This document shows, one piece after another, positions 26,700 through 35,405 of a stretch of 64,000 bases of DNA. The DNA comes from Geodermatophilaceae bacterium URHA0031 (GTDB lineage Bacteria > Actinomycetota > Actinomycetes > Mycobacteriales > Geodermatophilaceae): NCBI GenBank assembly GCA_000620205.1, contig JHVP01000012.1, positions 62,001 through 126,000 on the forward strand, in the 5' to 3' direction. The first letter of the stretch is position 1, and each line of letters begins with the position of its first letter. The notes beneath the pieces were generated by a model. That model was not told where the DNA came from. It did no database searches and saw nothing but the letters and a program-made list of their open reading frames with translations. The position numbers were made by a program, and so were the translations under genes.

Positions 26700-28385
26700 T
26701 CAGTCGGCGGGCTCGTCGACCCAGTCGGGGCCGTTGACCTCGCCCGGGCCGGCCAGGTCGGCGGCGTCGACGATCGTGTACGCGTAGCCCTGCTCGGCGA
26801 GGAACCGCTGCCGGTGCGCGGCGTACTCGCTGTCCAGGGTGTCGCGGGAGACGACCGTGTAGAAGTGCGCCTGCCGGCCGTCGGCCTTGGGGCGCAGCAC
26901 CCGGCCGAGGCGCTGGGCCTCCTCCTGCCGCGAGCCGAACGTCCCCGACACCTGCACCGCGACCGCGGCCTCGGGCAGGTCGATGGAGAAGTTGGCGACC
27001 TTGGAGACGACGAGGGTCTTGATCTCCCCGGTGCGGAAGGCCTGGAACAGCCGCTCGCGCTCCTTGTTGGTCGTCGACCCCTGGATCACCGGGGCGTCCA
27101 GCGCCACGCCGAGCTCGTCGAGCTGGTCGAGGTAGGCGCCGATGACCAGCTTCTGCTCGTCGGGGTGCCGGTCCAGGACCCGGCGGATCACCGGCAGTTT
27201 CGACTGCGCGGTGGCCGCGATGCGGTAGCGCTCCTCGGGCTCGGCGACCGCGTAGGTCATCCGCTCCTCGTCGTCCAGGCTGACCCGCACCTCGATGCAC
27301 TCGGCCGGGGCGATGTAGCCCTGCGCCTCGATGTCCCGCCAGGGGGCGTCGTAGCGCTTGGGCCCGATGAGGGAGAAGACGTCGTCCTCGCGGCCGTCCT
27401 CACGCACCAGCGTCGCGGTCAGGCCGAGCCGGCGGCGGGACTGCAGGTCGGCGGTGAGCCGGAAGATCGGCGCCGGGAGCAGGTGCACCTCGTCGTAGAC
27501 GATCAGGCCCCAGTCCTGGGCGTCGAAGAGGTCCAGGTGCCGGTACTCGCCCTTCCGGCGGGTGGTGATCACCTGGTAGGTCGCGATGGTGACCGGCCGG
27601 ATCTCCTTGCGCTCGCCGGAGTACTCGCCGATCTCGTCCTCGGTCAGCGAGGTGCGGGCGATCAGCTCGCGCTTCCACTGCCGGCCGGAGACGGTGTTGG
27701 TCACCAGGATCAGCGTGGTCGCCTTGGCCTCGGCCATCGCCGCCGCGCCGACCAGCGTCTTGCCGGCACCGCAGGGCAGGACGACGACGCCCGAGCCACC
27801 GGCCCAGAAGCCGTCGACGGCCTCCTGCTGGTAGTCGCGCAGGTGCCAGTCGTCCTGGGCGAGCTCGATCGGGTGGGCCTGCCCGTCGACGTAGCCGGCG
27901 AGGTCCTCGGCCGGCCAGCCGATCTTCAGCAGCGCCTGCTTGAGCCGGCCGCGCTCGGAGGGGTGCACGGCGACCGAGTCGGCGTCGATCCGGGCGCCGA
28001 GCATCGGGGCCACCCGCTTGCTGCGGACGACCTCCTCCAGCACGGCCCGGTCGGTGCTGGTCAGCGTGAGCCCGTGCACCGGGTTGTTGGCCAGCGTCAG
28101 CCGGCCGTAGCGGTCCATCGTGTCGGCGATGTCGACCAGCAGGGCGTGCGGCACCGGGTAGCGCGAGTAGCGCACCAGGGCGTCGACGACCTGCTCGGCG
28201 TCGTGACCGGCGGCCCGCGCGTTCCACAGCGCCAGCGGCGTCACCCGGTAGGTGTGCACGTGCTCGGGCGAGCGCTCCAGCTCGGCGAACGGCGCGATCG
28301 CCGCCCGGCACTCCTTGGACTGCGGGTGGTCGACCTCGAGCAGCAGCGTCTTGTCGGACTGGACGATCAGGGGGCCGTCACTCAC
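26700..28385 (-). CDS. XPB/Ercc3-type DNA repair helicase
   Basis: A 561 aa 3'-5' DNA helicase. An N-terminal damage-recognition-like region (residues 1-180, with LALWNARAAGHDAEQVVDAL) precedes the RecA core: LRDYQQEAVDGFW, Walker A LPCGAGKTL with Lys209, DEVH at 298-301, and LGLTATLVREDGRE, the RED motif that defines XPB. QRLGRVLRPKADGR is motif VI. The M. tuberculosis homologue is Rv0861c. The usual partner gene (Helicase_C_3) lies 1.5 kb upstream, with a cyclopropane synthase between. GTG 28385 is the start. Confidence 0.94.
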   Translation of the reverse strand: MSDGPLIVQSDKTLLLEVDHPQSKECRAAIAPFAELERSPEHVHTYRVTPLALWNARAAGHDAEQVVDALVRYSRYPVPHALLVDIADTMDRYGRLTLANNPVHGLTLTSTDRAVLEEVVRSKRVAPMLGARIDADSVAVHPSERGRLKQALLKIGWPAEDLAGYVDGQAHPIELAQDDWHLRDYQQEAVDGFWAGGSGVVVLPCGAGKTLVGAAAMAEAKATTLILVTNTVSGRQWKRELIARTSLTEDEIGEYSGERKEIRPVTIATYQVITTRRKGEYRHLDLFDAQDWGLIVYDEVHLLPAPIFRLTADLQSRRRLGLTATLVREDGREDDVFSLIGPKRYDAPWRDIEAQGYIAPAECIEVRVSLDDEERMTYAVAEPEERYRIAATAQSKLPVIRRVLDRHPDEQKLVIGAYLDQLDELGVALDAPVIQGSTTNKERERLFQAFRTGEIKTLVVSKVANFSIDLPEAAVAVQVSGTFGSRQEEAQRLGRVLRPKADGRQAHFYTVVSRDTLDSEYAAHRQRFLAEQGYAYTIVDAADLAGPGEVNGPDWVDEPAD

Positions 28386-28493
28386 GCGGGCGCATCCTCT
28401 GTTCGGGGGCTCCGGCGCAGGCTGCGCGCCGGACTGTCCAGGCTAACGCCGTGGACGGACCCCGCCTTCCGGCCGACGGTGTGCGACCGGTCG

Positions 28494-28531
28494 CCCTGAG
28501 GGGCCATGTTGGCCAACATGGCCCCTCAGGG
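28494..28531. repeat. Perfect 38 bp palindrome, family A, copy 2 (intergenic)
   Basis: CCCTGAGGGGCCATGTTGG followed at once by its exact reverse complement. The inner 26 bases equal the copy inside the permease gene at 4256-4281. It begins 2 bases past the cyclopropane synthase stop and could be a terminator here, but the same core in a coding N-terminus argues for a dispersed palindromic repeat. Confidence 0.88.
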
Positions 28532-28533
28532 GG

Positions 28534-29817
28534 TCAGACCCAGGTGGTGCGGCGCAGCGGCGGCTGCTCGCCCCCGGCCTTCTGCAGCAGCACCTGGTTC
28601 ACGCCCATGTCGCCGGCCTCGAAGGTCAGCGCGCTGGCGGCCATGTACAGCCGCCAGACCCGGGCCCGGCCCTCGCTGGTCGCGGCCACCGCGGCGTCCC
28701 AGTGCTGCTCCAGGTTGTCGACCCAGGCCCGCAGGGTCAGCGCGTAGTGCTGGCGCAGCGCCTCGACGTCCAGCACCTCCAGCTCGCGGGACTCCAGCAG
28801 GGTCACCGTCTCGCCCAGGTTCAGCAGCTCGCCGTCCGGGAAGACGTAACGGGCGATGAAGGAGTCCGGTCGCCAGGTCGAGAGGCCGGCGTTCCACGAG
28901 ATCGCGTGGTTGAGCAGCCGGCCACCCGGCCGCAGCAGCCGGTCCAGCTGGGCGACGTAGGCCGGCATCTGGGCGCGGCCGACGTGCTCGGCCATCCCGA
29001 TCGAGCTGATCGCGTCGAAGGGGCCGTCGTCGACGGCGCGGTAGTCCTGCACCCGGATGTCGATCTTGTCCGTCAGGCCGGCCTCGGCCACCCGCTTGCG
29101 GGCCAGCCGGGCCTGCTCCTCAGACAGCGTGATGCCCACGACCGTGGCGCCGTAGCGCTGCGCGGCGTGGATGGCCATCGAGCCCCAGCCGCAGCCGACG
29201 TCCAGCAGCCGGGAGCCCGGTACGAGTCCCAGCTTGCGGCAGACCAGGTCGAGCTTGGCCTCCTGCGCGGCCTCCAGGCCGACGTGGCGGTCGGCCCAGA
29301 CGGCGCAGGAGTAGACCATCGAGGGGCCGAGCACGAGCTCGTAGAAGTCGTTGCCGACGTCGTAGTGGTGGGCGATCGCGGCGGCGTCCCGGGTGCGGGA
29401 GTGCCGACCTCCGTTGTCGGCCGGGGGAGCCTCCTCGGCCGGCGGTGCGGGCTGCGGGCCGATGGCGCCCAATCGGAGGGCGATGCCGAGCAGGGTCAGT
29501 CGATCGCGCCAGGACCAGTGCGACGGCGGCTTCTCCTGCGCCAGTCGGCTGTCGCTGCGAAGAGCGGTGAAGGTCGCGTAGACGTCGTCCTCCATGTCGA
29601 TCTCGCCGGCGACGTACGCGCGGCCGATGCCCAGCTGGCCCGGGGACCAGAGCATCCGGCGCAGCGCCCGCCGCGAGTTCACGGTGACCATCGGCGCGCC
29701 CTCGGGGCCGGTGACCGAGCCGTCCCACCCGCGCAGCCGCACCGGCAGCTCCGTCGTGCCCAGTACCGCACCCAGAGCTGCCGCCAACCCGTCGGCGACC
29801 GTCCGCCTGCCTGCCAT
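28534..29817 (-). CDS. Cyclopropane-fatty-acyl-phospholipid synthase family methyltransferase
   Basis: A 427 aa SAM-dependent methyltransferase that adds a methylene group across lipid double bonds, or a methyl branch as in Mycobacterium. The N-terminal 130 residues are the SAMT lipid-binding part (GIGRAYVAGEIDMEDDVY). The core has HHYDVGNDFYELVLGPSMVYSCA, SAM motif I LLDVGCGWGSMAIHAA and GMAEHVG. All three are hallmarks of the CfaS family. GGAGG is 8 bases upstream of ATG 29817. It separates the XPB helicase from its Helicase_C_3 partner; a perfect palindrome follows the stop. Confidence 0.92.
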   Translation of the reverse strand: MAGRRTVADGLAAALGAVLGTTELPVRLRGWDGSVTGPEGAPMVTVNSRRALRRMLWSPGQLGIGRAYVAGEIDMEDDVYATFTALRSDSRLAQEKPPSHWSWRDRLTLLGIALRLGAIGPQPAPPAEEAPPADNGGRHSRTRDAAAIAHHYDVGNDFYELVLGPSMVYSCAVWADRHVGLEAAQEAKLDLVCRKLGLVPGSRLLDVGCGWGSMAIHAAQRYGATVVGITLSEEQARLARKRVAEAGLTDKIDIRVQDYRAVDDGPFDAISSIGMAEHVGRAQMPAYVAQLDRLLRPGGRLLNHAISWNAGLSTWRPDSFIARYVFPDGELLNLGETVTLLESRELEVLDVEALRQHYALTLRAWVDNLEQHWDAAVAATSEGRARVWRLYMAASALTFEAGDMGVNQVLLQKAGGEQPPLRRTTWV

Positions 29818-29946
29818 GTCCTCGTACCTCCGCCTCGAGCGCGCGTGCTGCCCGAGTCTGGACAGTGGTTGCGCGCACCAACAGTTCCGCGCAACACCGA
29901 GCGGCCGGGTGATCATCCCGCGGCCGGCGGCGGAGCGGAACAGGGC

Positions 29947-32208
29947 TCAGGACGTCGAGGCGGCGTCCTCGGCCTCGACCAGCGCCACCGAGGTGATCCG
30001 GTGGACGGCGAAGGTGCGGCTCTCCCCGCGTCCCTCGTCGAAGCCCTGCAGGAAGCCCCCGGCCAGCGACACCGGCTGGACGACGCGCTGGCTGCCGCTG
30101 CCCTGGGCGTCGACGTAGCCCAGCCACACCGGCAGGTTCTCCCGGACCGCGCGGCTGAGCAGCTCCAGCGTGCTGGCGGTGGTCACGCCCGGGACCTGCC
30201 GCACCGGTTCGGCCCGCCGGGCGGCCAGGGCGGCGTCCCCGGCGCGGATCTCCCGGACCGTGGCGGCAACGTCCCCCGGGGCCAGCGGGCGCGGTCCGAC
30301 CGGCCCGGCCGCCGCACCGGGACGACGCCCGGCGGCGCGCGGCGGCGCCTGCGGTCGGGTCAGCACGGCACCGCCGGCGGACTCCCCGGCCGGGGCGTAC
30401 CCGGCGGCCCGCAGCACCGACAGCACCTCCTCCGGCGGCAGCCCGCTGACCAGGACGCCGGGGGCCAGCCGGCGCAGCTCGGCGTTCGCGGTGCGTCGGT
30501 CGCTGAGCACCTGGGAGACCAGCCCGTGGTCGTCGGAGCGGACGTAGCACTCGATCGCGCCCACCCGGAGCCGGCCGTGCTGGCGGGCGACGTCGTCGAT
30601 CAGGTACTCCAGCGCCTGGGGCACCGGCGTGCGCGAGGAGCGGGCGAAGAAGTCGTGCAGGTCGGTGGCCGACCAGCCGGCGTCCAGGGCGCGCCGGATG
30701 CTGCCGTCGGAGACCCGGTAGACCGTGGCGCCGCCCGAGGACTCGACGTCGGCGACGACGCCGAGGGTCCCCGCCAGGTCGGCGACCAGCGGCCCGGGGG
30801 CGATCAGCGACAGGTCCGGCTGGGCGAGCACGTGGTCGACCGGCTCGGGGAGCAGTCCGCGCATGCCGTCGGCGGCGTCGTCCTCCCCGCCGGTGAGCAG
30901 GCCCCGCCCGCCGCGGCCGAGCACCCCGCCGACGGCGATGCCCAGCCGCTCGGCCTCGGCCAGCAGGTCGGGGACCGGCGCCAGCCGGTCGGCCCGCCGC
31001 GGGGTGCGCCACCGCAGCAGCGACACCAGCTCGGGGGCGGCGAGGCCGGAACCGGCGGGGAACTCGGTGAGCACCGACAGCGCCGAGCGCCGCAGCACCG
31101 GGGCCGTCTGCCGGACCACGTCGGGGGACAGCACGTTGACCGCCTTGCCGGCGACGTCGCGCTGCCCGACCAGCGAGATCAGCCGCACGCTGGTCAGCCA
31201 GCCCCAGGCCAGCGTGGCCCAGCGGTCGGCCAGGTCCTGCTCGCGCCAGGCGTCGTAGCTGCGGGTGGGCAGCCACTCGTCGCGGTGCGCCCCGCCGACG
31301 TCCAGCAGCCCGGCGGCATGCGCGACCTCCACCAGGAAGGCGACGTCGGTCTCGCCGATGCGCAGCTCCTTGGCCAGCCGCTTCTGGTCCCGCACGCCGA
31401 GTCCGCCGCTGCGCAGCAGGCCGGCCGGCTCCTCCTCCAGGGCGGTGAGCACGTCGACGACCCGGCCGAGGACCTCCAGCGCCGCGCCCGCGGCCTGCCG
31501 GTCGACGAGCGCCGGGTCCCGCCGGCTCACCTCGGGTTCCGGGCGGAGCCGGGGCGGGCCCAGCGGCCGGTCGCCGCGCAGGGTCAGGCCGATCTCGCGC
31601 GGCAGCTCGACGTTGATCGCGTCGATGCGGGCCAGCAGCCCGGCCTGCAGGAGCCGCCGGGCGGGGCTGAGCGAGCCGGCGGTGCCGTCGGGCAGGTGGC
31701 CGACCGGGCGGTCACCGGCCAGCCGCTCGAGCACGGTGCGCTCGTCGGGGGCGAGGTCGGCCAGCACGCCGGGCAGGTCGCGGGGCAGCTGCACCCGCAG
31801 GTCGACGGCCCGCCGGCCCAGGCCCGCCGGGTACCGGACGGCGCGGCGCACCGGCTCGGGGGCGTGCAGCTCCTCGTCGCCCCAGAGCAGGGCGCGGGTG
31901 CTCAGCGTCTCCACGGCGGCGTCGACGACCTCGGTGGGCACGTCGGGCAGCAGGCCGGGGAGCTCGGTGCGGGGCACGCCGTCGGTGGGGGAGAGGAGCA
32001 CCGCGTCGAGCACCTGGAGGGTCGCCGCGTCCAGCTCGTCGAGCGCCCGGTCGACCGAGACCGGGACGGCGAGCCGGGTCGCGAGGCCGACGACGTCGGA
32101 GGGGGCGGGGCGCGCGACGTCGGGCCGGGCCGCCAGCAGGGCGCCCAGTTGCTCGTCGGTGCGGGTGCGCAGCCAGGCGGCGAGCGTGGCGGGCTGGTCC
32201 GGAGACAT
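29947..32208 (-). CDS. Helicase-associated (Helicase_C_3 / XPB-partner) protein with WYL-like C-terminus
   Basis: A 753 aa protein resembling M. tuberculosis Rv0862c, the gene next to the XPB helicase. The N-terminal part is winged-helix-rich (LAAWLRTRTDEQLGALLAAR). The middle has the Helicase_C_3 region (LSLIAPGPLVADLAGTLG, then YLIDDVARQHGRLRVG). The end resembles a WYL-type fold (ENLPVWLGYVDAQG ... RTFAVHRITSV). It has no Walker motifs, so it is not itself a helicase and probably assists XPB. ATG 32208 is preceded by TAACGT and 7 bases, a leaderless layout; GTG at 32214 would fall between. Confidence 0.85.
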   Translation of the reverse strand: MSPDQPATLAAWLRTRTDEQLGALLAARPDVARPAPSDVVGLATRLAVPVSVDRALDELDAATLQVLDAVLLSPTDGVPRTELPGLLPDVPTEVVDAAVETLSTRALLWGDEELHAPEPVRRAVRYPAGLGRRAVDLRVQLPRDLPGVLADLAPDERTVLERLAGDRPVGHLPDGTAGSLSPARRLLQAGLLARIDAINVELPREIGLTLRGDRPLGPPRLRPEPEVSRRDPALVDRQAAGAALEVLGRVVDVLTALEEEPAGLLRSGGLGVRDQKRLAKELRIGETDVAFLVEVAHAAGLLDVGGAHRDEWLPTRSYDAWREQDLADRWATLAWGWLTSVRLISLVGQRDVAGKAVNVLSPDVVRQTAPVLRRSALSVLTEFPAGSGLAAPELVSLLRWRTPRRADRLAPVPDLLAEAERLGIAVGGVLGRGGRGLLTGGEDDAADGMRGLLPEPVDHVLAQPDLSLIAPGPLVADLAGTLGVVADVESSGGATVYRVSDGSIRRALDAGWSATDLHDFFARSSRTPVPQALEYLIDDVARQHGRLRVGAIECYVRSDDHGLVSQVLSDRRTANAELRRLAPGVLVSGLPPEEVLSVLRAAGYAPAGESAGGAVLTRPQAPPRAAGRRPGAAAGPVGPRPLAPGDVAATVREIRAGDAALAARRAEPVRQVPGVTTASTLELLSRAVRENLPVWLGYVDAQGSGSQRVVQPVSLAGGFLQGFDEGRGESRTFAVHRITSVALVEAEDAASTS

Positions 32209-32331
32209 CCGGTCCACGTTACGTCGGCGGGTGCAGGTCCTGCTCCGTCGGCTGCTGAGGCACCGGGACGGTCGTGCTCCGCGGCGGAACGGGCGGGCGA
32301 GCCCGCTCGGCGGTTCTGGGAGCATCGCCGG

Positions 32332-32850
32332 GTGCCCGCGCTCGACGACCCGCAGACCCGGACCGCCGTGGACGTGCTGCGCGCCGGGGCGTTGCGCTGG
32401 CTCGGCGGGGGGCTGGTGGCCGCCGTCCTCGGGGTGCTGCTCGCCGCGGCCGTCGTCCGGATCGTCGAGAACGGCGGTGCGCGGCCGCCGTTCGCCGGGC
32501 TGATGGTCGTGGCGCTGGTCGTCGGCGGCGTCGCGGTCGCCTGCATCGGGCTGGGGGCGCTGGTCCGGGCGCGCCGGTGGACCTCGGCGCTGGCCCGGAC
32601 GGACTGGCAGGTCGGTGTGCTGCGGATCGCCGGACCGGCGGTGCTGCAGGTCGAGCCGCTCGGCTTCGACGAGTACGTCGACGAGCCGTTGCGGCTGCGG
32701 CTGATGTCCACCGCGGTGTGGCGGACCCGGGCGGTGCAGCAGCTCAACGGCTGCGACGTCCGCTACGCGGAGGTCTCGGCGAAGGAGTGGCTGCTGACCG
32801 CCGACGGGGCGGGCACCGTCTACGGGGCGCGGGTCGTCCGCCGTCGCTGA
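32332..32850 (+). CDS. Two-helix membrane protein of unknown function
   Basis: A 172 aa protein. Two hydrophobic helices are visible: WLGGGLVAAVLGVLLAAAVV near residue 25 and GLMVVALVVGGVAVACIGLG near 65. A soluble C-terminal half contains WQVGVLRIAGPAV and ends in basic Arg residues. No known family recognised. GTG 32332 is the first start after the divergent Helicase_C_3 gene. Probably anchored in the membrane with both ends inside. Confidence 0.72.
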   Translation: MPALDDPQTRTAVDVLRAGALRWLGGGLVAAVLGVLLAAAVVRIVENGGARPPFAGLMVVALVVGGVAVACIGLGALVRARRWTSALARTDWQVGVLRIAGPAVLQVEPLGFDEYVDEPLRLRLMSTAVWRTRAVQQLNGCDVRYAEVSAKEWLLTADGAGTVYGARVVRRR

Positions 32851-32964
32851 CCCGGCCGGGCGACACGGCGCGGAAGGCGACGTGCATCTCAGCGGTCCGA
32901 CACGCGAAGATGGGACCGAGGCACCCGGGGAGCTGACCCGGACCGCACCGCTGATGGAGGCTCG

Positions 32965-33186
32965 ATGTCCAAGCGCAAGGAGAAGCACGCCCACCTGGTC
33001 GAACCGACCTGGGGGGTGTCCGAGGGCGACGGTCCGCCGATCACCGAGCTGGTCAGCGAGATGGCCGGTGGCCTCTCCCCGTTCGGTGAGGACCACGCCT
33101 TCCCGCTCCCGCCGGAGCGGCTGCGCTACGCCCACCCGACCGACCGCCCCAACCGGGCCGGCCTGATGGCGGGCGACGAGCGGTGA
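32965..33186 (+). CDS. Small 73 aa protein coupled to an acyl-CoA synthetase
   Basis: A short hydrophilic protein ([20 protein letters not shown] ... LMAGDER) with Pro/Glu-rich, probably disordered sequence. ATG 32965 has GGAGG seven bases upstream. Its TGA overlaps the GTG of the acyl-CoA synthetase gene (GTGA), so the two are translated together. This arrangement suggests a small accessory or conserved leader protein. Family unknown. Confidence 0.75.
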   Translation: MSKRKEKHAHLVEPTWGVSEGDGPPITELVSEMAGGLSPFGEDHAFPLPPERLRYAHPTDRPNRAGLMAGDER

Positions 33187-34838
33187 GCGCGCCCGCGCTG
33201 CCGTCCTACAGCAGCGGCACCTCCACGGTGCCCCTGCTCGGCGACACGATCGGGGTCGACCTCGACCGGACGGCAGCGCGGGTGGGTGACCACGAGGCGC
33301 TGGTGGAGTGCGCCTCGGGTCGCCGCTGGACCTATCCCGAGCTGGTCGCCGACGTCGACGCCTGCGCCCTGGGGCTCGACGCCCTCGGCGTGGCCAAGGG
33401 CGACCGGGTCGGCATCTGGGCGCCCAACTGCGCCGAGTGGGTGTTCGTGCAGTACGGGACGGCGAAGCTGGGCGCCGTCCTGGTCAACATCAACCCGGCC
33501 TACCGCACCCACGAGCTCGGCTACGTGCTGCAGCAGGCGGGCATCTCCGTGCTGGTCCCGGCGCCGGAGTTCAAGACCAGCGACTACCGCGCCATGGTCG
33601 CCGAGGTCCGCGAGGACTGCCCGGCGCTGCGCACCGTGGTCTTCCTCGGCGACCCGGAGTGGGAGGAGCTGCTGGCCACCGGCCGCGCCGCCGACCGCGC
33701 GCTGCTGACCGAGCGGGCGGCGCAGCTCAGCCCCGACGACCCGATCAACATCCAGTACACGTCGGGGACGACGGGATTCCCCAAGGGGGCCACGCTCACC
33801 CACCACAACCTGCTCAACAACGGGTTCTTCGTCGGTGAGGGATGCGGCTACACCGAGGCCGATCGGGTCTGCATCCCGGTGCCCTACTACCACTGCTTCG
33901 GCATGGGCATGGGCAACCTCGGCTGCACCTCGCACGGCGCCACGATGGTCATCCCCGCGCCGGGCTTCGACCCCGCACTGACCCTGCAGGCGGTGCAGGA
34001 CGAGCGGTGCACGTCGCTGTACGGCGTCCCCACCATGTTCATCGCCGAGCTGGGGCTGCCGGACTTCGCCTCCTACGACCTGTCCAGCCTGCGCACCGGG
34101 ATCATGGCCGGCTCGCCGTGCCCGGTGGAGGTCATGAAGCGGGTGGTCTCCGAGATGCACATGCAGGAGGTCACCATCTGCTACGGCATGACCGAGACCT
34201 CCCCGGTGTCCACCCAGACCGGCGCCGACGACGACCTGGACCGCCGCACCTCCACGGTCGGCCGGACGCACCCGCACCTGGAGTCGAAGGTCGTCGACCC
34301 CGAGACCGGGCTGACCGTGCCGCGCGGGACGCCGGGGGAGCTGTGCACCCGCGGCTACTCGGTGATGCTCGGCTACTGGGACGAGCCGGAGAAGACCGCC
34401 GAGGTGCTCGACAACGCCCGCTGGATGCACACCGGCGACCTCGCGGTGATGGACGAGGCGGGCTACGTGAACATCGTCGGCCGGATCAAGGACATGGTGA
34501 TCCGCGGCGGGGAGAACGTGTACCCCCGTGAGGTCGAGGAGTTCCTCTACACCCACCCGGACATCGTCGACGCGCAGGTGATCGGCGTCCCGGACGAGCG
34601 GTACGGCGAGGAGCTGATGGCCTGGGTGCAGCTGCGCGAGGGGGCCGAGCCGCTGACCGCCGAGGCGCTGCGCGCCTTCTGCGCCGGCAAGCTCGCCCAC
34701 TTCAAGGTGCCGCGCTACGTGAAGGTGGTCGACGGCTTCCCGATGACCGTCACCGGCAAGGTCCGCAAGGTGGAGATGCGCGAGGTCTCGGTCGCCGAGC
34801 TGGGCCTGGAGGCCGCGGCGGCCATCCGCAACGCCTGA
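33183..34838 (+). CDS. AMP-binding acyl-CoA synthetase (FadD-like)
   Basis: A 551 aa member of the adenylate-forming family that activates carboxylic acids as acyl-AMP and then acyl-CoA. Core motifs: [18 protein letters not shown] (P-loop), [48 protein letters not shown], and the C-terminal catalytic Lys in TVTGKVRK. It resembles medium-chain/short-chain acyl-CoA synthetases (FadD35-like) rather than acetyl-CoA synthetase. The fatty acid preference cannot be read. Second gene of the unit with the 73 aa protein. Confidence 0.92.
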   Translation: MSAPALPSYSSGTSTVPLLGDTIGVDLDRTAARVGDHEALVECASGRRWTYPELVADVDACALGLDALGVAKGDRVGIWAPNCAEWVFVQYGTAKLGAVLVNINPAYRTHELGYVLQQAGISVLVPAPEFKTSDYRAMVAEVREDCPALRTVVFLGDPEWEELLATGRAADRALLTERAAQLSPDDPINIQYTSGTTGFPKGATLTHHNLLNNGFFVGEGCGYTEADRVCIPVPYYHCFGMGMGNLGCTSHGATMVIPAPGFDPALTLQAVQDERCTSLYGVPTMFIAELGLPDFASYDLSSLRTGIMAGSPCPVEVMKRVVSEMHMQEVTICYGMTETSPVSTQTGADDDLDRRTSTVGRTHPHLESKVVDPETGLTVPRGTPGELCTRGYSVMLGYWDEPEKTAEVLDNARWMHTGDLAVMDEAGYVNIVGRIKDMVIRGGENVYPREVEEFLYTHPDIVDAQVIGVPDERYGEELMAWVQLREGAEPLTAEALRAFCAGKLAHFKVPRYVKVVDGFPMTVTGKVRKVEMREVSVAELGLEAAAAIRNA

Positions 34839-34862
34839 GGTGGGCCCCGTCCGGCGGCGACG

Positions 34863-35405
34863 TCAGCCGGCCGGGGACGCCGGCGGGCTGGTCGTGGAGA
34901 GGCTGCCGCCGTCGGTGCGGATGAACCCCACCGGCCAGGCGCCGGAGAGGCCGCTGCACGCGTCGGGGTCGGAGTCCTCCACCACCACCAGGTAGAAGGT
35001 CGGCGGGGCGGCGTCGGAGGTGTTGATCTCCCGAAACACCGCCTCGCCCGCGGGCACGTCGACCTCGCCGATCATCTCCTGCAGGTCCTTGTCGAAGACC
35101 TGCACGCTCCAGCCGGCCTCGGCCACCGCGTCGGGGACGGTCAGCGAGATGGTGGTGTCCGGGGTGACCTCGACGATCGGCGGCGTGGTGGCGTAGCGCT
35201 GCCCGTCGCCGTCCACGCAGTACTGGGTGGGGTCGACCGGGATCTCGTCACCGCCGGCCTGCACGGTGACGGCCGGTGCGGCGGAGCCGCTGCTGCCGCT
35301 CGCCCCGCCGTCGTCGGCCGCGGAGCTCCCGCAGCCGGCCAGCAGCCCCAGCCCGGCGAGCAGCGCCCCCCAGGTCGACGTCCGTCCTGCCGAGGTCACG
35401 TCCAT
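34863..35405 (-). CDS. DUF2771 lipoprotein
   Basis: A 180 aa secreted lipoprotein with lipobox LLAGC (Cys25) and a Gly/Ser linker. The beta-rich domain starts AVTVQAGGDEIPVDPTQYCV, the DUF2771 pattern of actinobacterial proteins of unknown function. Ten bases overlap the end of the MFS gene, so they are one operon. The pair MFS + DUF2771 beside a DUF3027 gene matches M. tuberculosis Rv0875c-Rv0877, from memory. Confidence 0.85.
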   Translation of the reverse strand: MDVTSAGRTSTWGALLAGLGLLAGCGSSAADDGGASGSSGSAAPAVTVQAGGDEIPVDPTQYCVDGDGQRYATTPPIVEVTPDTTISLTVPDAVAEAGWSVQVFDKDLQEMIGEVDVPAGEAVFREINTSDAAPPTFYLVVVEDSDPDACSGLSGAWPVGFIRTDGGSLSTTSPPASPAG

